From Burhinus oedicnemus (taxonomy: Eukaryota; Chordata; Aves; Charadriiformes; Burhinidae): a stretch of DNA of 64,000 bases. Numbering within the stretch: position 1 is the first letter of the stretch; each line of letters starts with the position of its first letter. Positions 56,601 through 62,980 of the stretch are shown here, piece after piece. The DNA lies in assembly GCA_008921705.1 (NCBI GenBank), contig VFFE01006673.1, positions 226,271-290,270 of the forward strand. The letters run 5' to 3'. Under the pieces are notes generated by a model. The model had not been told where the DNA came from. It did no database searches and saw only the letters and a list, made by a program, of their open reading frames with translations. Position numbers and translations under genes: made by a program.

Positions 56601-57163
56601 GAAGCACCGCGCCACCACCACCACCCGCGACCCCAGCCCCGCAGCAGCAAGAGAGGCGGCTAAACCTTCCCGCCGCGCTGGTCCTTACCTCCGAACAGGT
56701 GCGGTGAGAGGTGAGCGGGCAGCGAGCCGATCACTAGCCGGGGCCCGCCGGAGGAGCCGCCGCCGCTGCCCCCCGCGGGCCGCTCCCGGCCGCCCTCCTC
56801 CGGGGTGCTGTTGACCGAGTCCTGCGAGCCGTAGGGACCGCTGCTGTGGGGGATGTTGAAGGCGGACTGCGCGGCGCGGGCCCCGGAGGCAGTGGCCCCC
56901 CCTAAGGACCTGCTCCGGGGTGCCGACCCCGCGGCACCTCCCGCTGCCGCCGCCGCCGCTCCTCCTGCCGCCGTCGCGCCGCCGGGAGCGGCATGAGGCG
57001 CCGCCGCCAGGTGCGCGTACCGCCCGCCAGCGCCTGCCGAGCGCCCGCCGGTCCCGTTAGCGCCGCCGCCACTGCTGCTGCTGCTGGAGGAAGGTAAATC
57101 CCCGCCCGAGTACGCCCGGGTGCGGCCGTTGGCGGCGGTGGGGCTGCTCTGCTTCGCGCCCAT
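2552..57163 (-). CDS. ZNRF2: ZNRF2, E3 ubiquitin-protein ligase (four coding exons, join of 57163-56689, 22961-22866, 3468-3363, 2609-2552)
   Basis: Splicing the four pieces gives 735 nt, a 244-residue protein plus TAA; mammalian ZNRF2 is about 242 residues. Seen in the sequence: MGAKQS at the N-terminus with Gly2 in an N-myristoylation context; a low-complexity Ser/Gly/Ala region (residues 20-80); an RSRSLGG motif at 83-89 and [14 protein letters not shown] at 142-155; a zinc finger with C162, C165, H177 and C181; and a RING with C201, C204, C219, C221, H224, C227, C238 and H241. Family knowledge: ZNRF1 and ZNRF2 are membrane-associated RING E3 ligases of endosomes, lysosomes and plasma membrane. 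ZNRF2 is reported to act on Na+/K+-ATPase trafficking and mTORC1 signalling and to be controlled by basophilic-kinase phosphorylation and 14-3-3 binding. Ser19, Ser86 and Ser147 here lie in the matching contexts. ZNRF1 is the alternative, but the exon 1 sequence and length fit ZNRF2 better. All junction phases are consistent. Confidence 0.96.
2610..3362 (-). other. ZNRF2: ZNRF2 intron 3 (GC-AG type)
   Basis: A 753-bp intron between coding exons 3 and 4. It begins GCAAGT (3362-3357) and ends CAG (2612-2610). A small TA/CA-rich patch lies near 2741-2762. The stretch 3037-3273 is open on the plus strand but shows no recognisable protein. No repeats or RNA genes seen. Confidence 0.92.
3363..3468 (-). 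CDS. ZNRF2: ZNRF2 coding exon 3 (first half of RING, residues 191-226)
   Basis: This 106-nt exon follows the acceptor TTTTTCTTCAG and encodes [19 protein letters not shown] and then [16 protein letters not shown], with the first two bases of Gly226. It contains RING ligands C201, C204, C219, C221 and H224. The reading frame into exon 4 requires the exon to end at AAAGG (3363), so the intron starts GCAAGT. This is a GC donor that otherwise matches the U2 consensus closely. Using the nearest GT, four bases further on, would break the frame. Confidence 0.95.
12185..12248. repeat. A/C-rich low-complexity tract
   Basis: Imperfect AAACC/AAACCC units such as AAACCCAAACCAAACCAAAA in intron 2. Similar tracts recur through the window in both orientations. 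Confidence 0.8.
14318..14337. other. Assembly gap (20 N)
   Basis: Twenty unknown bases following a run of G, in the middle of intron 2. It is probably a sequencing or assembly break at a G-rich or low-complexity stretch; the true length may differ. Confidence 0.97.
19430..19573. repeat. GC-rich patch followed by TAA microsatellite
   Basis: A locally GC-rich 120-bp patch with short internal repeats (CCAGCC, CTCCCCAGCTCTCC, GGCCAGGTGCCAGGC) and a small stem CCAGTC...GACTGG ends in a TAATAATAATAATAA run at 19559-19573. Identity unknown; it could be an old SINE or satellite fragment. Confidence 0.4.
20961..21030. repeat. Polypurine tract (GA/A-rich)
   Basis: About 70 bp of almost uninterrupted purine on the plus strand, giving a polypyrimidine run on the ZNRF2 sense strand in intron 2. 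No acceptor with a family-matching exon follows it. Confidence 0.7.
21781..22040 (-). mobile_element. Old, diverged CR1 relic
   Basis: Plus-strand blocks such as AGTTGCTCAGGGCCTTATCC, TCTCCAAGGATGGAGGTTGC, ACAGCCTCTTCGGGTGTCTG and GTTTGACCATCCTCATTACG line up with the complement of CR1 3' consensus sequence, with many substitutions and small indels. It lies in intron 2 in the sense direction of ZNRF2. No reading frame remains. Confidence 0.75.
22866..22961 (-). CDS. ZNRF2: ZNRF2 coding exon 2 (zinc-finger exon, residues 159-191)
   Basis: This 96-nt exon is bounded by an acceptor reading TTTTCCATAG and a donor GTAAG (GT at 22865-22864). It supplies the last two bases of Gly159, then 31 codons starting [10 protein letters not shown] and ending RITYN, then the first base of Glu191. 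C162 and C165 with H177 and C181 form the zinc finger that precedes the RING in ZNRF proteins. No methionine-initiated long ORF covers it, so it is found only by recognising the family sequence. Phases match exons 1 and 3 exactly. Confidence 0.95.
25161..25180. repeat. TAA microsatellite
   Basis: Six to seven TAA units (TTAATAATAATAATAATAAT). Intron 1. Confidence 0.85.
26185..26372 (+). mobile_element. CR1 LINE 3' fragment (first of a tandem pair)
   Basis: Contains GGTGGTGAAACACTGGAACA, GCCCAGAGAGGTGGTAGATG, AGGTTGGACGGGGCTCTGAG and the ending AGGTCCCTTCCAACTCAAAC followed by TATTCTATGATG, all standard CR1 3' sequence. It is heavily 5'-truncated and is followed 67 bp later by a second CR1 in the same direction. 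Confidence 0.9.
26440..26740 (+). mobile_element. CR1 LINE 3' fragment (second of a tandem pair)
   Basis: Longer CR1 3' piece in the same direction as the previous one. It covers the GTGATAGGACGAGGGG region, TGGGACAGGTTGCCCAGGGA and AGGCCAGGTTGGATGAGGCT, and ends with two ATTCTATG units (26724-26740). It reaches further into pol than the first copy and differs from it at many sites, so it is more likely a separate insertion than a local duplication. Confidence 0.9.
28210..29200 (-). mobile_element. Ancient CR1/L3-like LINE relic (about 1 kb)
   Basis: Degenerate segments in the right order resemble the amniote CR1/L3 3' half on the complementary strand: AGGACCTCAAGAGGTCACCA, a block with GTAGACATGGAAAACAGTTG, CTGTCCTCTGGACTGTCTCC, AGAACTGGGCAGAGC, GCCAGGTCCCATTTTGTAGT, then GAGAACAGACCCAAAGTAGA and TCACCTAGACCATATTCTCT. 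A TA-rich microsatellite (28715-28790) interrupts it. Identification rests on remembered consensus wording, so the subfamily is uncertain. No ORF survives. Confidence 0.65.
28715..28790. repeat. TA-rich microsatellite
   Basis: TATC, TATA and TATG units, embedded in the ancient CR1/L3-like relic. Confidence 0.65.
31602..32100 (-). mobile_element. CR1 LINE, 5'-truncated
   Basis: Minus-strand CR1. The plus strand begins with two CATAGAAT-type 3' units, then the typical CR1 3' region and a frame with [39 protein letters not shown] and [17 protein letters not shown], ending LRDMV. The open frame continues to 32201, but homology stops near 32100 ([13 protein letters not shown]), so the rest is flanking DNA. 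It lies in the sense direction of ZNRF2 within intron 1. Confidence 0.92.
34067..34110. repeat. T/G-rich low-complexity tract
   Basis: Imperfect GGGTTT/GGTTTG units, the complement of the A/C-rich tracts seen elsewhere. Intron 1. Confidence 0.65.
35677..35730. repeat. T/G-rich low-complexity tract
   Basis: GGGTTTTGGGTTGG and GGTTTTGGTTTGTTTTGGG units, the complement of the A/C-rich class. It lies just 5' of the MIR-like relic. Confidence 0.8.
35800..35995 (+). mobile_element. Ancient MIR-like SINE relic
   Basis: AAGAGCGTACACTCTAAAAC, then CAATGTCTCCATTATATACT, then AACTTGCCCTAGCTTACACA followed by GAAAGAC follow the order of MIR/core-SINE elements (AGAGCTTACACTCTA, ATTATCCCCATTTTA, ACTTGCCCAAGGTCACACAG). 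It is heavily mutated, as expected for this old family in birds. The small ORF over it is meaningless. Confidence 0.5.
40761..40831. repeat. A/C-rich low-complexity tract
   Basis: About 70 bp of A with CC and CAACC units, the longest of this class in the window, about 230 bp from the CpG-rich block of intron 1. Confidence 0.8.
41065..41215. other. Isolated CpG-rich block in intron 1
   Basis: About 150 bp with many CpG dinucleotides sits abruptly within AT-rich intron. A minus-strand frame without an ATG is open across the whole block and stops at TAG 41039-41037, and a plus-strand frame is open too, which is expected in GC-rich DNA. I do not recognise either translation. It may be an inserted exon or retrocopy fragment, part of an LTR, or an orphan regulatory CpG cluster. 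Confidence 0.5.
41491..41538. repeat. AAAC microsatellite and A/C-rich tract
   Basis: Starts as (AAAC)n and turns into CCAAAACCAAACCACC units. Intron 1. Confidence 0.8.
42749..42779. repeat. 12-bp tandem repeat
   Basis: About 2.6 perfect copies of CAGTTTAGCTAA. Intron 1. Confidence 0.9.
44685..44730. repeat. 23-bp tandem duplication
   Basis: Two adjacent 23-bp units beginning CATTCAATACCA and CATTCAGTACCA, with 19 of 23 positions equal. Intron 1. Confidence 0.75.
45249..45272. repeat. TAA/TAAA microsatellite
   Basis: TAATAATAA followed by TAAATAAATAAATA. Intron 1. Confidence 0.8.
46323..46366. repeat. 22-bp tandem duplication
   Basis: Two adjacent 22-bp units beginning GTCATCTAATATC and GTCATCTAGTATC, with 20 of 22 positions equal. 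Intron 1. Confidence 0.85.
46767..46804. repeat. G-run and A/C-rich tract
   Basis: A short G run followed by AAAAAACAAACCAAAACACT and CAAACCAACCC, about 190 bp before the young CR1 copy. Confidence 0.6.
46995..47835 (+). mobile_element. CR1 LINE, 5'-truncated, with open reverse-transcriptase C-terminus
   Basis: The plus-strand frame 47006-47758 (250 residues) shows the usual CR1 pol C-terminal blocks, including [67 protein letters not shown] and ending VVLRDMV. It is followed by the CR1 3' tail, CCTTCCAACCTAGACGATTCTATG. The frame is uninterrupted, so this is one of the younger copies here. It lacks the endonuclease and most of the polymerase and cannot move by itself. It lies antisense to ZNRF2 within intron 1. 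Confidence 0.93.
51854..52067 (-). mobile_element. CR1 LINE 3' fragment
   Basis: Begins CATAGAATCACCTAGGTTGG and continues through the CR1 3' UTR and the last codons of pol (complement of FFTERVIK near 52020-52045). Homology breaks at about 52067 in the middle of the FFTERV/LDIRK block. Sense orientation within ZNRF2 intron 1. Confidence 0.9.
55710..55735. repeat. TA/CA microsatellite
   Basis: ATATATATATACACACACAT near the 5' end of intron 1. Confidence 0.75.
56689..57163 (-). CDS. ZNRF2: ZNRF2 coding exon 1 (residues 1-158 plus first base of codon 159)
   Basis: The start codon (57163-57161) sits in a near-perfect Kozak context, GGGACCATGG, and an in-frame TGA lies upstream at 57370-57368, so this start is well supported. 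The exon encodes MGAKQS, then a kinase-type site around Ser19, a seven-serine run (25-31), Gly/Ala-rich low complexity up to residue 80, and the conserved blocks [17 protein letters not shown] and [16 protein letters not shown]. It ends at 56689 before GTAAGG (donor GT at 56688-56687). Reading through the donor gives only nine extra residues before a stop, as expected for intron. The serine and alanine runs are where length differs from the mammalian protein; polymorphism or sequencing error there is possible. Confidence 0.95.
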
Positions 57164-57367
57164 GGTCCCGCCGCCGCCTGGCGCTGCCCGGTGCCCTTCG
57201 CCGCCGCCTTCCCCGCGGCGGCCGGGGGCAGTGGGAGTCCGGCCCCGGCAGGGGCGATCCGAGGCGCGGGTCGCGCCGGGGAGGGGGGAGAGGGCGCGTC
57301 GGGGGAGGGAAACGGGTCGCTCGGTGGGTCGGTGTCGAGAGGGGAGAGCCGCCCGCCGGGATCCGGC

Positions 57368-57520
57368 TCAGCTGGCTGCCCCGGCGCGGCCGTTGCTCGC
57401 GGGTCTGGGGCGCCACCATGAGCTGCTCGGGACGGTGCTGGCTCCCGCCGCGCGGCCGCTCGGCTCCGCCGGTGCTGCTGCTGCTGTTGTGCCCGCCGCC
57501 GCCGTGCCCGCCGCCGCCAT
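57368..57520 (-). other. Upstream ORF candidate in ZNRF2 5' leader (50 codons plus stop)
   Basis: The ATG at 57520-57518 opens a 50-residue frame (starting MAAAGTAAAG) that ends at TGA 57370-57368. It is in the same phase as the ZNRF2 start but is stopped 205 nt before it. It could act as a uORF if transcription starts upstream of 57520. The Ala/Gly/Thr-rich sequence looks like translated GC-rich leader rather than a conserved peptide. Confidence 0.3.
57513..57520 (-). promoter_or_regulatory. YY1-like motif
   Basis: The minus strand reads GGATGGCGGCGG here, matching the ATGGCGGC core of YY1 in the sense orientation of ZNRF2. This placement is common just downstream of start sites in CpG-island promoters. 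It is a motif match only. Confidence 0.35.
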
Positions 57521-58094
57521 CCTCCTCCTCCTCCGCCGCCGCCGCTGAGCCCTGTGGGGGGCAACGGCGGCAGCAGCGCCGCCGAGGCCGCTCGCTCGCC
57601 CTCGACGCGCCGTGCCTGTGCCGAGGGAGACGGGAGGGGGCGGTCACCCCGGCGCAGCCGCTCCTCTACCGTGTCGCCATGCTGGGGGCGGCACCAGCGG
57701 GCGGGATGGGGAGCGGTTACGGGCGGCAGGGGCCGCCGCCTCTCCTTCCTTCCTTCCCCCTCTCCGCTCCCCGCTCCGCCTCCTGCCCCTCTCCTCACGC
57801 AAGGTGCGGGGCAGTGCCAGGCGGGCGAGCGCTGGGCGAGGCGGCCCCGGCGCTACCAGCCTCGCTCCCTGCGAGAGGGAGAGTCCCCGCGGCGGGGCTG
57901 ATCCGGAGCACGGGGCTGAGGCGAGAACCTGCCGGGGAAACGCCGGGGAAGGGAGGGGGGTCGGCCGCCTGCTCGCCCGAAGGGGAAGCCCGCGGGGCGC
58001 CGGAGGGGCCCCCCCGGCGAGGAAGGAGTTAAAAGCCAAACTGCCGCCGGCAGCAGGCGAGCTGTGGTGTTTGCGGGCCGGGCGCGCGCGGCGG

Positions 58095-58126
58095 CCGTTG
58101 GGGGCGGCCGTTGGCGGTGACCGTTG
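58095..58126. promoter_or_regulatory. Three CCGTTG motifs at 13-bp spacing (MYB-type half-sites)
   Basis: CCGTTG occurs at 58095, 58108 and 58121, exactly 13 bp apart. Its complement CAACGG fits the MYB recognition core YAACKG. The repeats lie within the CpG island, upstream of the likely ZNRF2 start site. They could equally be a small GC-rich tandem repeat without regulatory function. Confidence 0.4.
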
Positions 58127-59306
58127 GTGGTGCCCGCGAGCCCCAGGCGGGAGGCGGCGGCGCCTGGGGCCGCGCTTCAGTGTGGAGTCCCGCCAGGTGA
58201 AGGAGAGGAGCGGCCGCAGGGGAGCGGGGTGACCGAGCGCGGAGGCGCTGGCCGCCCGAGGAAGGGGTGCTCTTCTGCCCCGCCGCTGCTCGGTTTGCCG
58301 TTGCCGCTTCAGCAGAGCGCCCGGATGCCCGGCCCCTGCGCCCCAGACTCCGCCGGGCGGACGCGGCTCCCGGCCGCTCGGCTGGGCCGCGCACTGGCTG
58401 AGGGGCGAAGGGCCCGGCCCGCCTCTCCCCCAGCCTGGGTTTGGCGGGGTGGTTGGCGCAAGGGCCGCTTACCCCCGTCGGAGGCTTTCCCGGGTAGAGG
58501 ACTTTCAACCCGGGCGGTTTGCTGTGGGTCTCGGTGTTCGTGGTATATGCGGGGGGGGTATAAGCTGGACAAGAAGGATGAAAATCTCTTAGACCTTCCG
58601 GTCGCAGGCGATATAGGAAAATCCTGTAGACCTCGGTCTCTCACTTGGAGGAAAACTCCCGTTGTTATTGATGAGAGCTTTACACAAGGACTGACTAACA
58701 GCCAAAAATTTTGGCCCTGTGTATTATACCGATGTGGACAACAGGCTCAGTTTGCTCATGACAAAACGATCAGAGACATAAAATTATGTTGTTCTTTAAA
58801 GATATGTGATATTGACTGTCATACACATTGATTTTATATGAACACGATTCCTACAATCGGTCATCCAAGGTAAACAGTTTGCTTTTATAAGTTGTCATCT
58901 GCTCCAAGATACGGTATGTCACCATGAAGCAGTGCTATACACCATCTTGGGACTCTCCATCATACAGTCTAGGTAAGGGTTCCAACTACATTCGTGCCTG
59001 TGTCACAACCGTATAGTAGCCAAGCTATTTTACGATTAATACAATAAAACAGGTCAAAACCTTAATTAACATCCGAAGTATTATGTAACACTTGTACTAT
59101 ACATATTACATATAATTATTATGTGTGCTATATATGTAATGTACAAATGTAACATGTACATGTATGGTATCTTTAATACTCATCCTCAGATGGGAATAGG
59201 TGCAAATGCCTCCCTTTCCCCCTTCTTTCGCCATCTACATTACAACTGCATGCAGCCACGTTCTGGCATCAGTGCAGCTCAGAGTTCAATTTGCAAGAAG
59301 AGACAC

Positions 59307-59542
59307 CATAGCTTGGGACGGCAGAGGTTACCAGCCCTAACTCTTTGTTCCGACGCTGCTTTCCTGGATAGCTGAGCCACTCTGTGACTAATCTGAACCC
59401 CATTTAGGGGATGCTGCTCTAAACCGTTGCCGGTTTCAGTAAGAGGCAGTGATTCCACAGCTGTCTCATGAACAGCTTCGTCTTTTGTGTGCTGGGTGCT
59501 GGGCGGACAGCTGGGGTCGATAATCTGCCGTCCCAAGCTATG
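59307..59542. repeat. 18-bp perfect inverted repeat with 200-bp spacer
   Basis: CATAGCTTGGGACGGCAG at 59307-59324 is the exact complement of 59525-59542. Homology stops outside both arms, and inside there is only faint similarity. It lies upstream of ZNRF2. A foldback or MITE-like remnant or a structured element is possible; the family is not recognised. Confidence 0.8.
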
Positions 59543-61897
59543 CCATCCCCACTTGTGAATGATAAGCTGGAGTCTCTGGTAGCAGTGGTAGATACCCCAA
59601 GGTAGACAAAGCATGAGCACTTTCTAGTTCAGTTTCCTACGGAAAGAAAATTAGCATGAATATGCTGTCTGCTCTACCACCAGTTACTTTTGAGACCCTT
59701 GGCCAGCTTCAGCCAAATCTCTCAGAGACTAACAGTATAGAAAATAAGGAGCTGTGTAGAAGATAGCTTATTAATGTTCCCACAGAAGGGAAAGCGACTG
59801 TAGGAATTCCTATCTTGCTAGATTCCAAGAATCCGCATGGGCAAAGGATGTTGCAGACATGACTCATAATTTCTGCTGCTCACAGAATGCCTGTGGCATG
59901 TTCAGCCCTATCGGAGCAGGTTTAGAGGACAGCATGCTCAGAGTTTTATGGATTTTTTAAAATTTCCACTGCTGAGTACTAGTGGAGCTGGTCAGCTGCT
60001 AGAATAAACAGCATTTTGAAAATAGTACATTGCTACACAGTACCACAGTACTTTCTGTAATTTCTCTACAGTAGATCTAAGAGTTGAGCAGGTATTAAAT
60101 ATAGATTATATTTGACTGTGAAAAACTTTTTATTCAATTTAGGATTAAATGATAAAGTCTAAGGGGGGAAAAAAGCCCTCAAGACATCCAGACAGTTACT
60201 CAGTCTTACAATCAGAAAATTACCTTTAACAGCATAGAATATTTCACAGAAAGGAAGTCACAACAACAGGACAACCTGTGTTCCTTTCTCAGAGAACGTG
60301 GCTGTTCCCATTGCGATGTGATTCTCTTTTTGGAGGGGGGCTTCAGTTTTTGTTTTGCATCTAGGGCACGTATTTGCAGCTCTCTCACTATCAAGTGTGA
60401 GTCTGAATAGGACACATGCCTCAAAGAACACCTACATCTTCAGAAAAGCAATGTAACATTCTTCTAAGCCAGCTTTCTCCCGTCCATCTTTCCTGGTCCC
60501 TCTTAAAAATTGTTGAATAGAATTTTTTCTGCATATGGAAATTTGCTTTATATAGCCAACAGTACAGTTAGGTTTTCAAGCTAACATTTCATCTAACAAA
60601 TTACTGTCTACTAGCCATTAAGTCTTGTAGAGGCAAGTACCTGGCACTGTAATCTCCACTGTTTGTTCATTAATACACTCCAGAAGTAGTTTGCATAAAA
60701 ATTTCAATTTCCTACCCAGCATAGAAAATAGCCAGTGACAAGAGGAAACAGTGCAGAGAAAGGAGAACATCTTGCTGCTGATCGTATTTCCACAAATCTC
60801 AAGGACTCTGTGGAAAGCAGACAGCTATATAAAAATTCACTTCCATAGGCCTATATGGGTGAATGCTGTTATTGTTCCTGTAGAAACATATCTAGGGAAT
60901 CTTGTTCATAATTAAATAAGCACAAAATAGGAACTAACCTTCTTGTTCCTTGTCCAGGATAATGGAAAAAAACTGGTTTAGACAGGCAGATATACTTACC
61001 TTTCTTTGTTACAAGCTGCATACCTCCACTTCAGTTCTGGTTACACTACCTTGTCTATCAGCAAGTGAAAATAACGAACTTGTTTCTTGACCAGTTTCCT
61101 TGAAAATACCAGGCGGCAGGTGTGCCCTAAGCATACAAAATTAGCTGTAAATTCATAATATTGCACATTTTGGAAAATGTGTGCTGATAAATGGGACAGG
61201 GGTCTGAATTTTGCTCAATAGTGGGCTATGGAGATAGATCGTCCTCACTCTTCCCTCCCGCCCCCTTCTTTTACAGGGATACTGAAACAAGGTTTCAAGT
61301 GAGGTTTCATTTCTGACAAAAGCATCTGACCCTGAACTAATAAAAACAGCCAGAGGTTTACATTCTGTTCAGAACTGATCAGGCACTCATTTCTAAAGGA
61401 GAAAGGTATAAAAACCAACGGCACATGCCCGTAACGTACAGCTTAATTTTATACAAATTTGTGGGCTCCTAATAGGGTTCGGGCAACTAGATTTTCTGAT
61501 CAGATACCAAACTAGAGGTGCACATTGTAGTTGAAAGACATCAGTGCAGTATTTACCTTACTGTATATTTCAGCTGTTTAAAATAAATAGCAGTGCACGC
61601 CACTTTTTCACAGATATTGAAAACAGACACTTCGGAAGTGTTCACTTGCTCATAGAGAAAGCAAAACAGAAGTGGTTTATCCCTCTAAAATAAGCTGTGT
61701 AAAATACACATGCCTTACATCTGCAGCTAGAATAAGCTAAGGAAAATAGGTTCCGTATTATCACTGACAGTATGACTACAAATTATATATAAACCTATTG
61801 TAGGCATCTTTTTAGATATATTTTGGTATCAGTGTATCTCCAGCTGGTAACTGATATTTCAAGAGATTTAGGAGACCCTATTATCCAGTATCTTAGA

Positions 61898-61921
61898 TTT
61901 TTTTTTTTTTTTTTTTTTTTT
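61898..61921. repeat. T24 homopolymer
   Basis: Twenty-four T in a row on the plus strand upstream of ZNRF2. No retrocopy with a poly(A) signal was recognised beside it. Confidence 0.9.
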
Positions 61922-62904
61922 GCATTGAATAACTCTTTGTACATGTTGACTTTCATCCTATGAAGATTTTTGCATATGGGTACACTGATGCATGGAAAAC
62001 AGTCCTGGAACATGTTTGGATCAGTTTTCATGGAATAAAAAAAATAAGCAGCTCAGAAAGCTTGAGATTTGGGTCCTAAAATTATTCTGGATATGTGCAG
62101 TGATGCTTACAAGGATAAGGAAGTTTATCCATGCTTTATAAAAATTCTGTTTAAAACTATCTATATTTTGTTTTAAGTTTATGCTTTTCTGAATTTTCTG
62201 TCACACTGTAAAGAATATGCTGTGTTTTGTACACTGGAGTTACCTGTAGAGAAAACTGATGTTCACAGAAAAGATAATATAGTCTTAAAAATCACCTGAC
62301 ATTTTGACTGGACTTATTGATTGACCATTTTGTACAGGAAGAGATACTTGGAAATAACTTAACTTGAAGAAATGGCAATTCGTGCTGTGCACTCCATTAC
62401 CACATGCTATAAAGTAGTACTATAAGAAATATACTTTAGTCTAACAATTTCAATAGGAAAGGGTATTCACCATAATAATTTCTGAGCTATTCTACATTCA
62501 CAGGTGTATTATTGTAGCCGCTGAGTACTTTCATAGGTAACCAGATGCAATACCAAATGTCATTTATTTGAGTTTGCCATTTTAGTGCATAATCAGGCCA
62601 GTGTTGTTACTGGTTCTCTAATAAACTATGTTAGTTTTACTTATTGGTGTTTTTTTTGTTATTGGCTTTGCATGAATTACTGCGTTGTGTAGCTTCCTGA
62701 CCTTTCACATATCTATAGCCACCCGCGACACTATCGTCAGAAGCTTCCGTGCAGACCATTTTTATTATGTGCTCAAGTAATAACAGAAGATAAATAGCAT
62801 CTTAGACTATGCCCATATCTACACTAAAGGCATTTGTACCAATGCATAAATGAAGTGACATCAATCCGTGTTTATCTGGGCAAGGCATGATACACAGATC
62901 TGTG

Positions 62905-62980
62905 GGTATGGAAGTCCGGGGGTAGATGAGTTGACACCTAAAGGTCCCCATCCAGCTAATTCTTCTGTTTCTGTGATTTC
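62905..62980 (+). mobile_element. Decayed CR1 3' end (weak)
   Basis: GGGGGTAGATGAGTTGACAC, then CTAAAGGTCCCCATCCAG, then TTCTTCTGTTTCTGTGATTT resemble the CR1 3' terminus (GGACTAGATGACC, AAGGTCCCTTCCA, ATTCTATGATTCTATGAT) with mutations. It is short and diverged. Confidence 0.5.

Larger units (their letters stand above)
22962..56688 (-). other. ZNRF2: ZNRF2 intron 1 (about 33.7 kb)
   Basis: Runs from the exon 1 donor GTAAGG (56688) to the acceptor TTCCATAG (22963-22962). It holds most repeats of the window: CR1 pieces at 26185-26372, 26440-26740, 28210-29200 (ancient), 31602-32100, 46995-47835 and 51854-52067; a MIR-like SINE relic at 35800-35995; TG- or AC-rich tracts at 34067-34110, 35677-35730, 40761-40831, 41491-41538 and 46767-46804; a CpG-rich block at 41065-41215; and short tandem duplications at 42749-42779, 44685-44730 and 46323-46366. 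Between these (22962-26184, 32101-34066, 36000-40760, 47836-51853, 52068-56300) I see plain AT-rich intron with no gene. Confidence 0.9.
57164..57530 (-). other. ZNRF2: ZNRF2 5' UTR (upstream limit estimated)
   Basis: GC-rich leader directly upstream of the ZNRF2 ATG. An in-frame TGA at 57370-57368 separates it from the coding frame. It contains a CAG-rich stretch on the sense strand near 57474-57490 and upstream ATGs. The upstream limit is an inference from a YY1-like ATGGCGGC element at 57520-57513, a motif often placed just downstream of the start site in TATA-less promoters. The real transcription start may be elsewhere in the island. Confidence 0.5.
56360..58550. promoter_or_regulatory. 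ZNRF2: CpG island with ZNRF2 promoter
   Basis: Base composition changes abruptly from AT-rich to very GC- and CpG-rich at about 56360 and back at about 58550. The island covers the start of intron 1, exon 1, the 5' UTR and about 1 kb upstream. No TATA box was found at a sensible position, which fits a housekeeping-type CpG promoter with dispersed initiation. Dense open frames on both strands here are a by-product of GC-rich sequence with few stop codons. Confidence 0.88.

Noticed and set aside
56902..57798. Long minus-strand ORF of 298 residues across the CpG island
   Set aside because: Different phase from ZNRF2, Arg/Pro/Ala-rich without domains, and one of many overlapping frames on both strands. 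It is a by-product of GC-rich DNA with few stops.
57418..58232. Plus-strand ORFs of about 200 residues over the promoter island
   Set aside because: Same GC-rich artefact; no recognisable protein and they overlap each other in two phases.
61898..61921. T24 run as the tail of a minus-strand retrocopy
   Set aside because: No poly(A) signal or recognisable coding sequence on the expected side.
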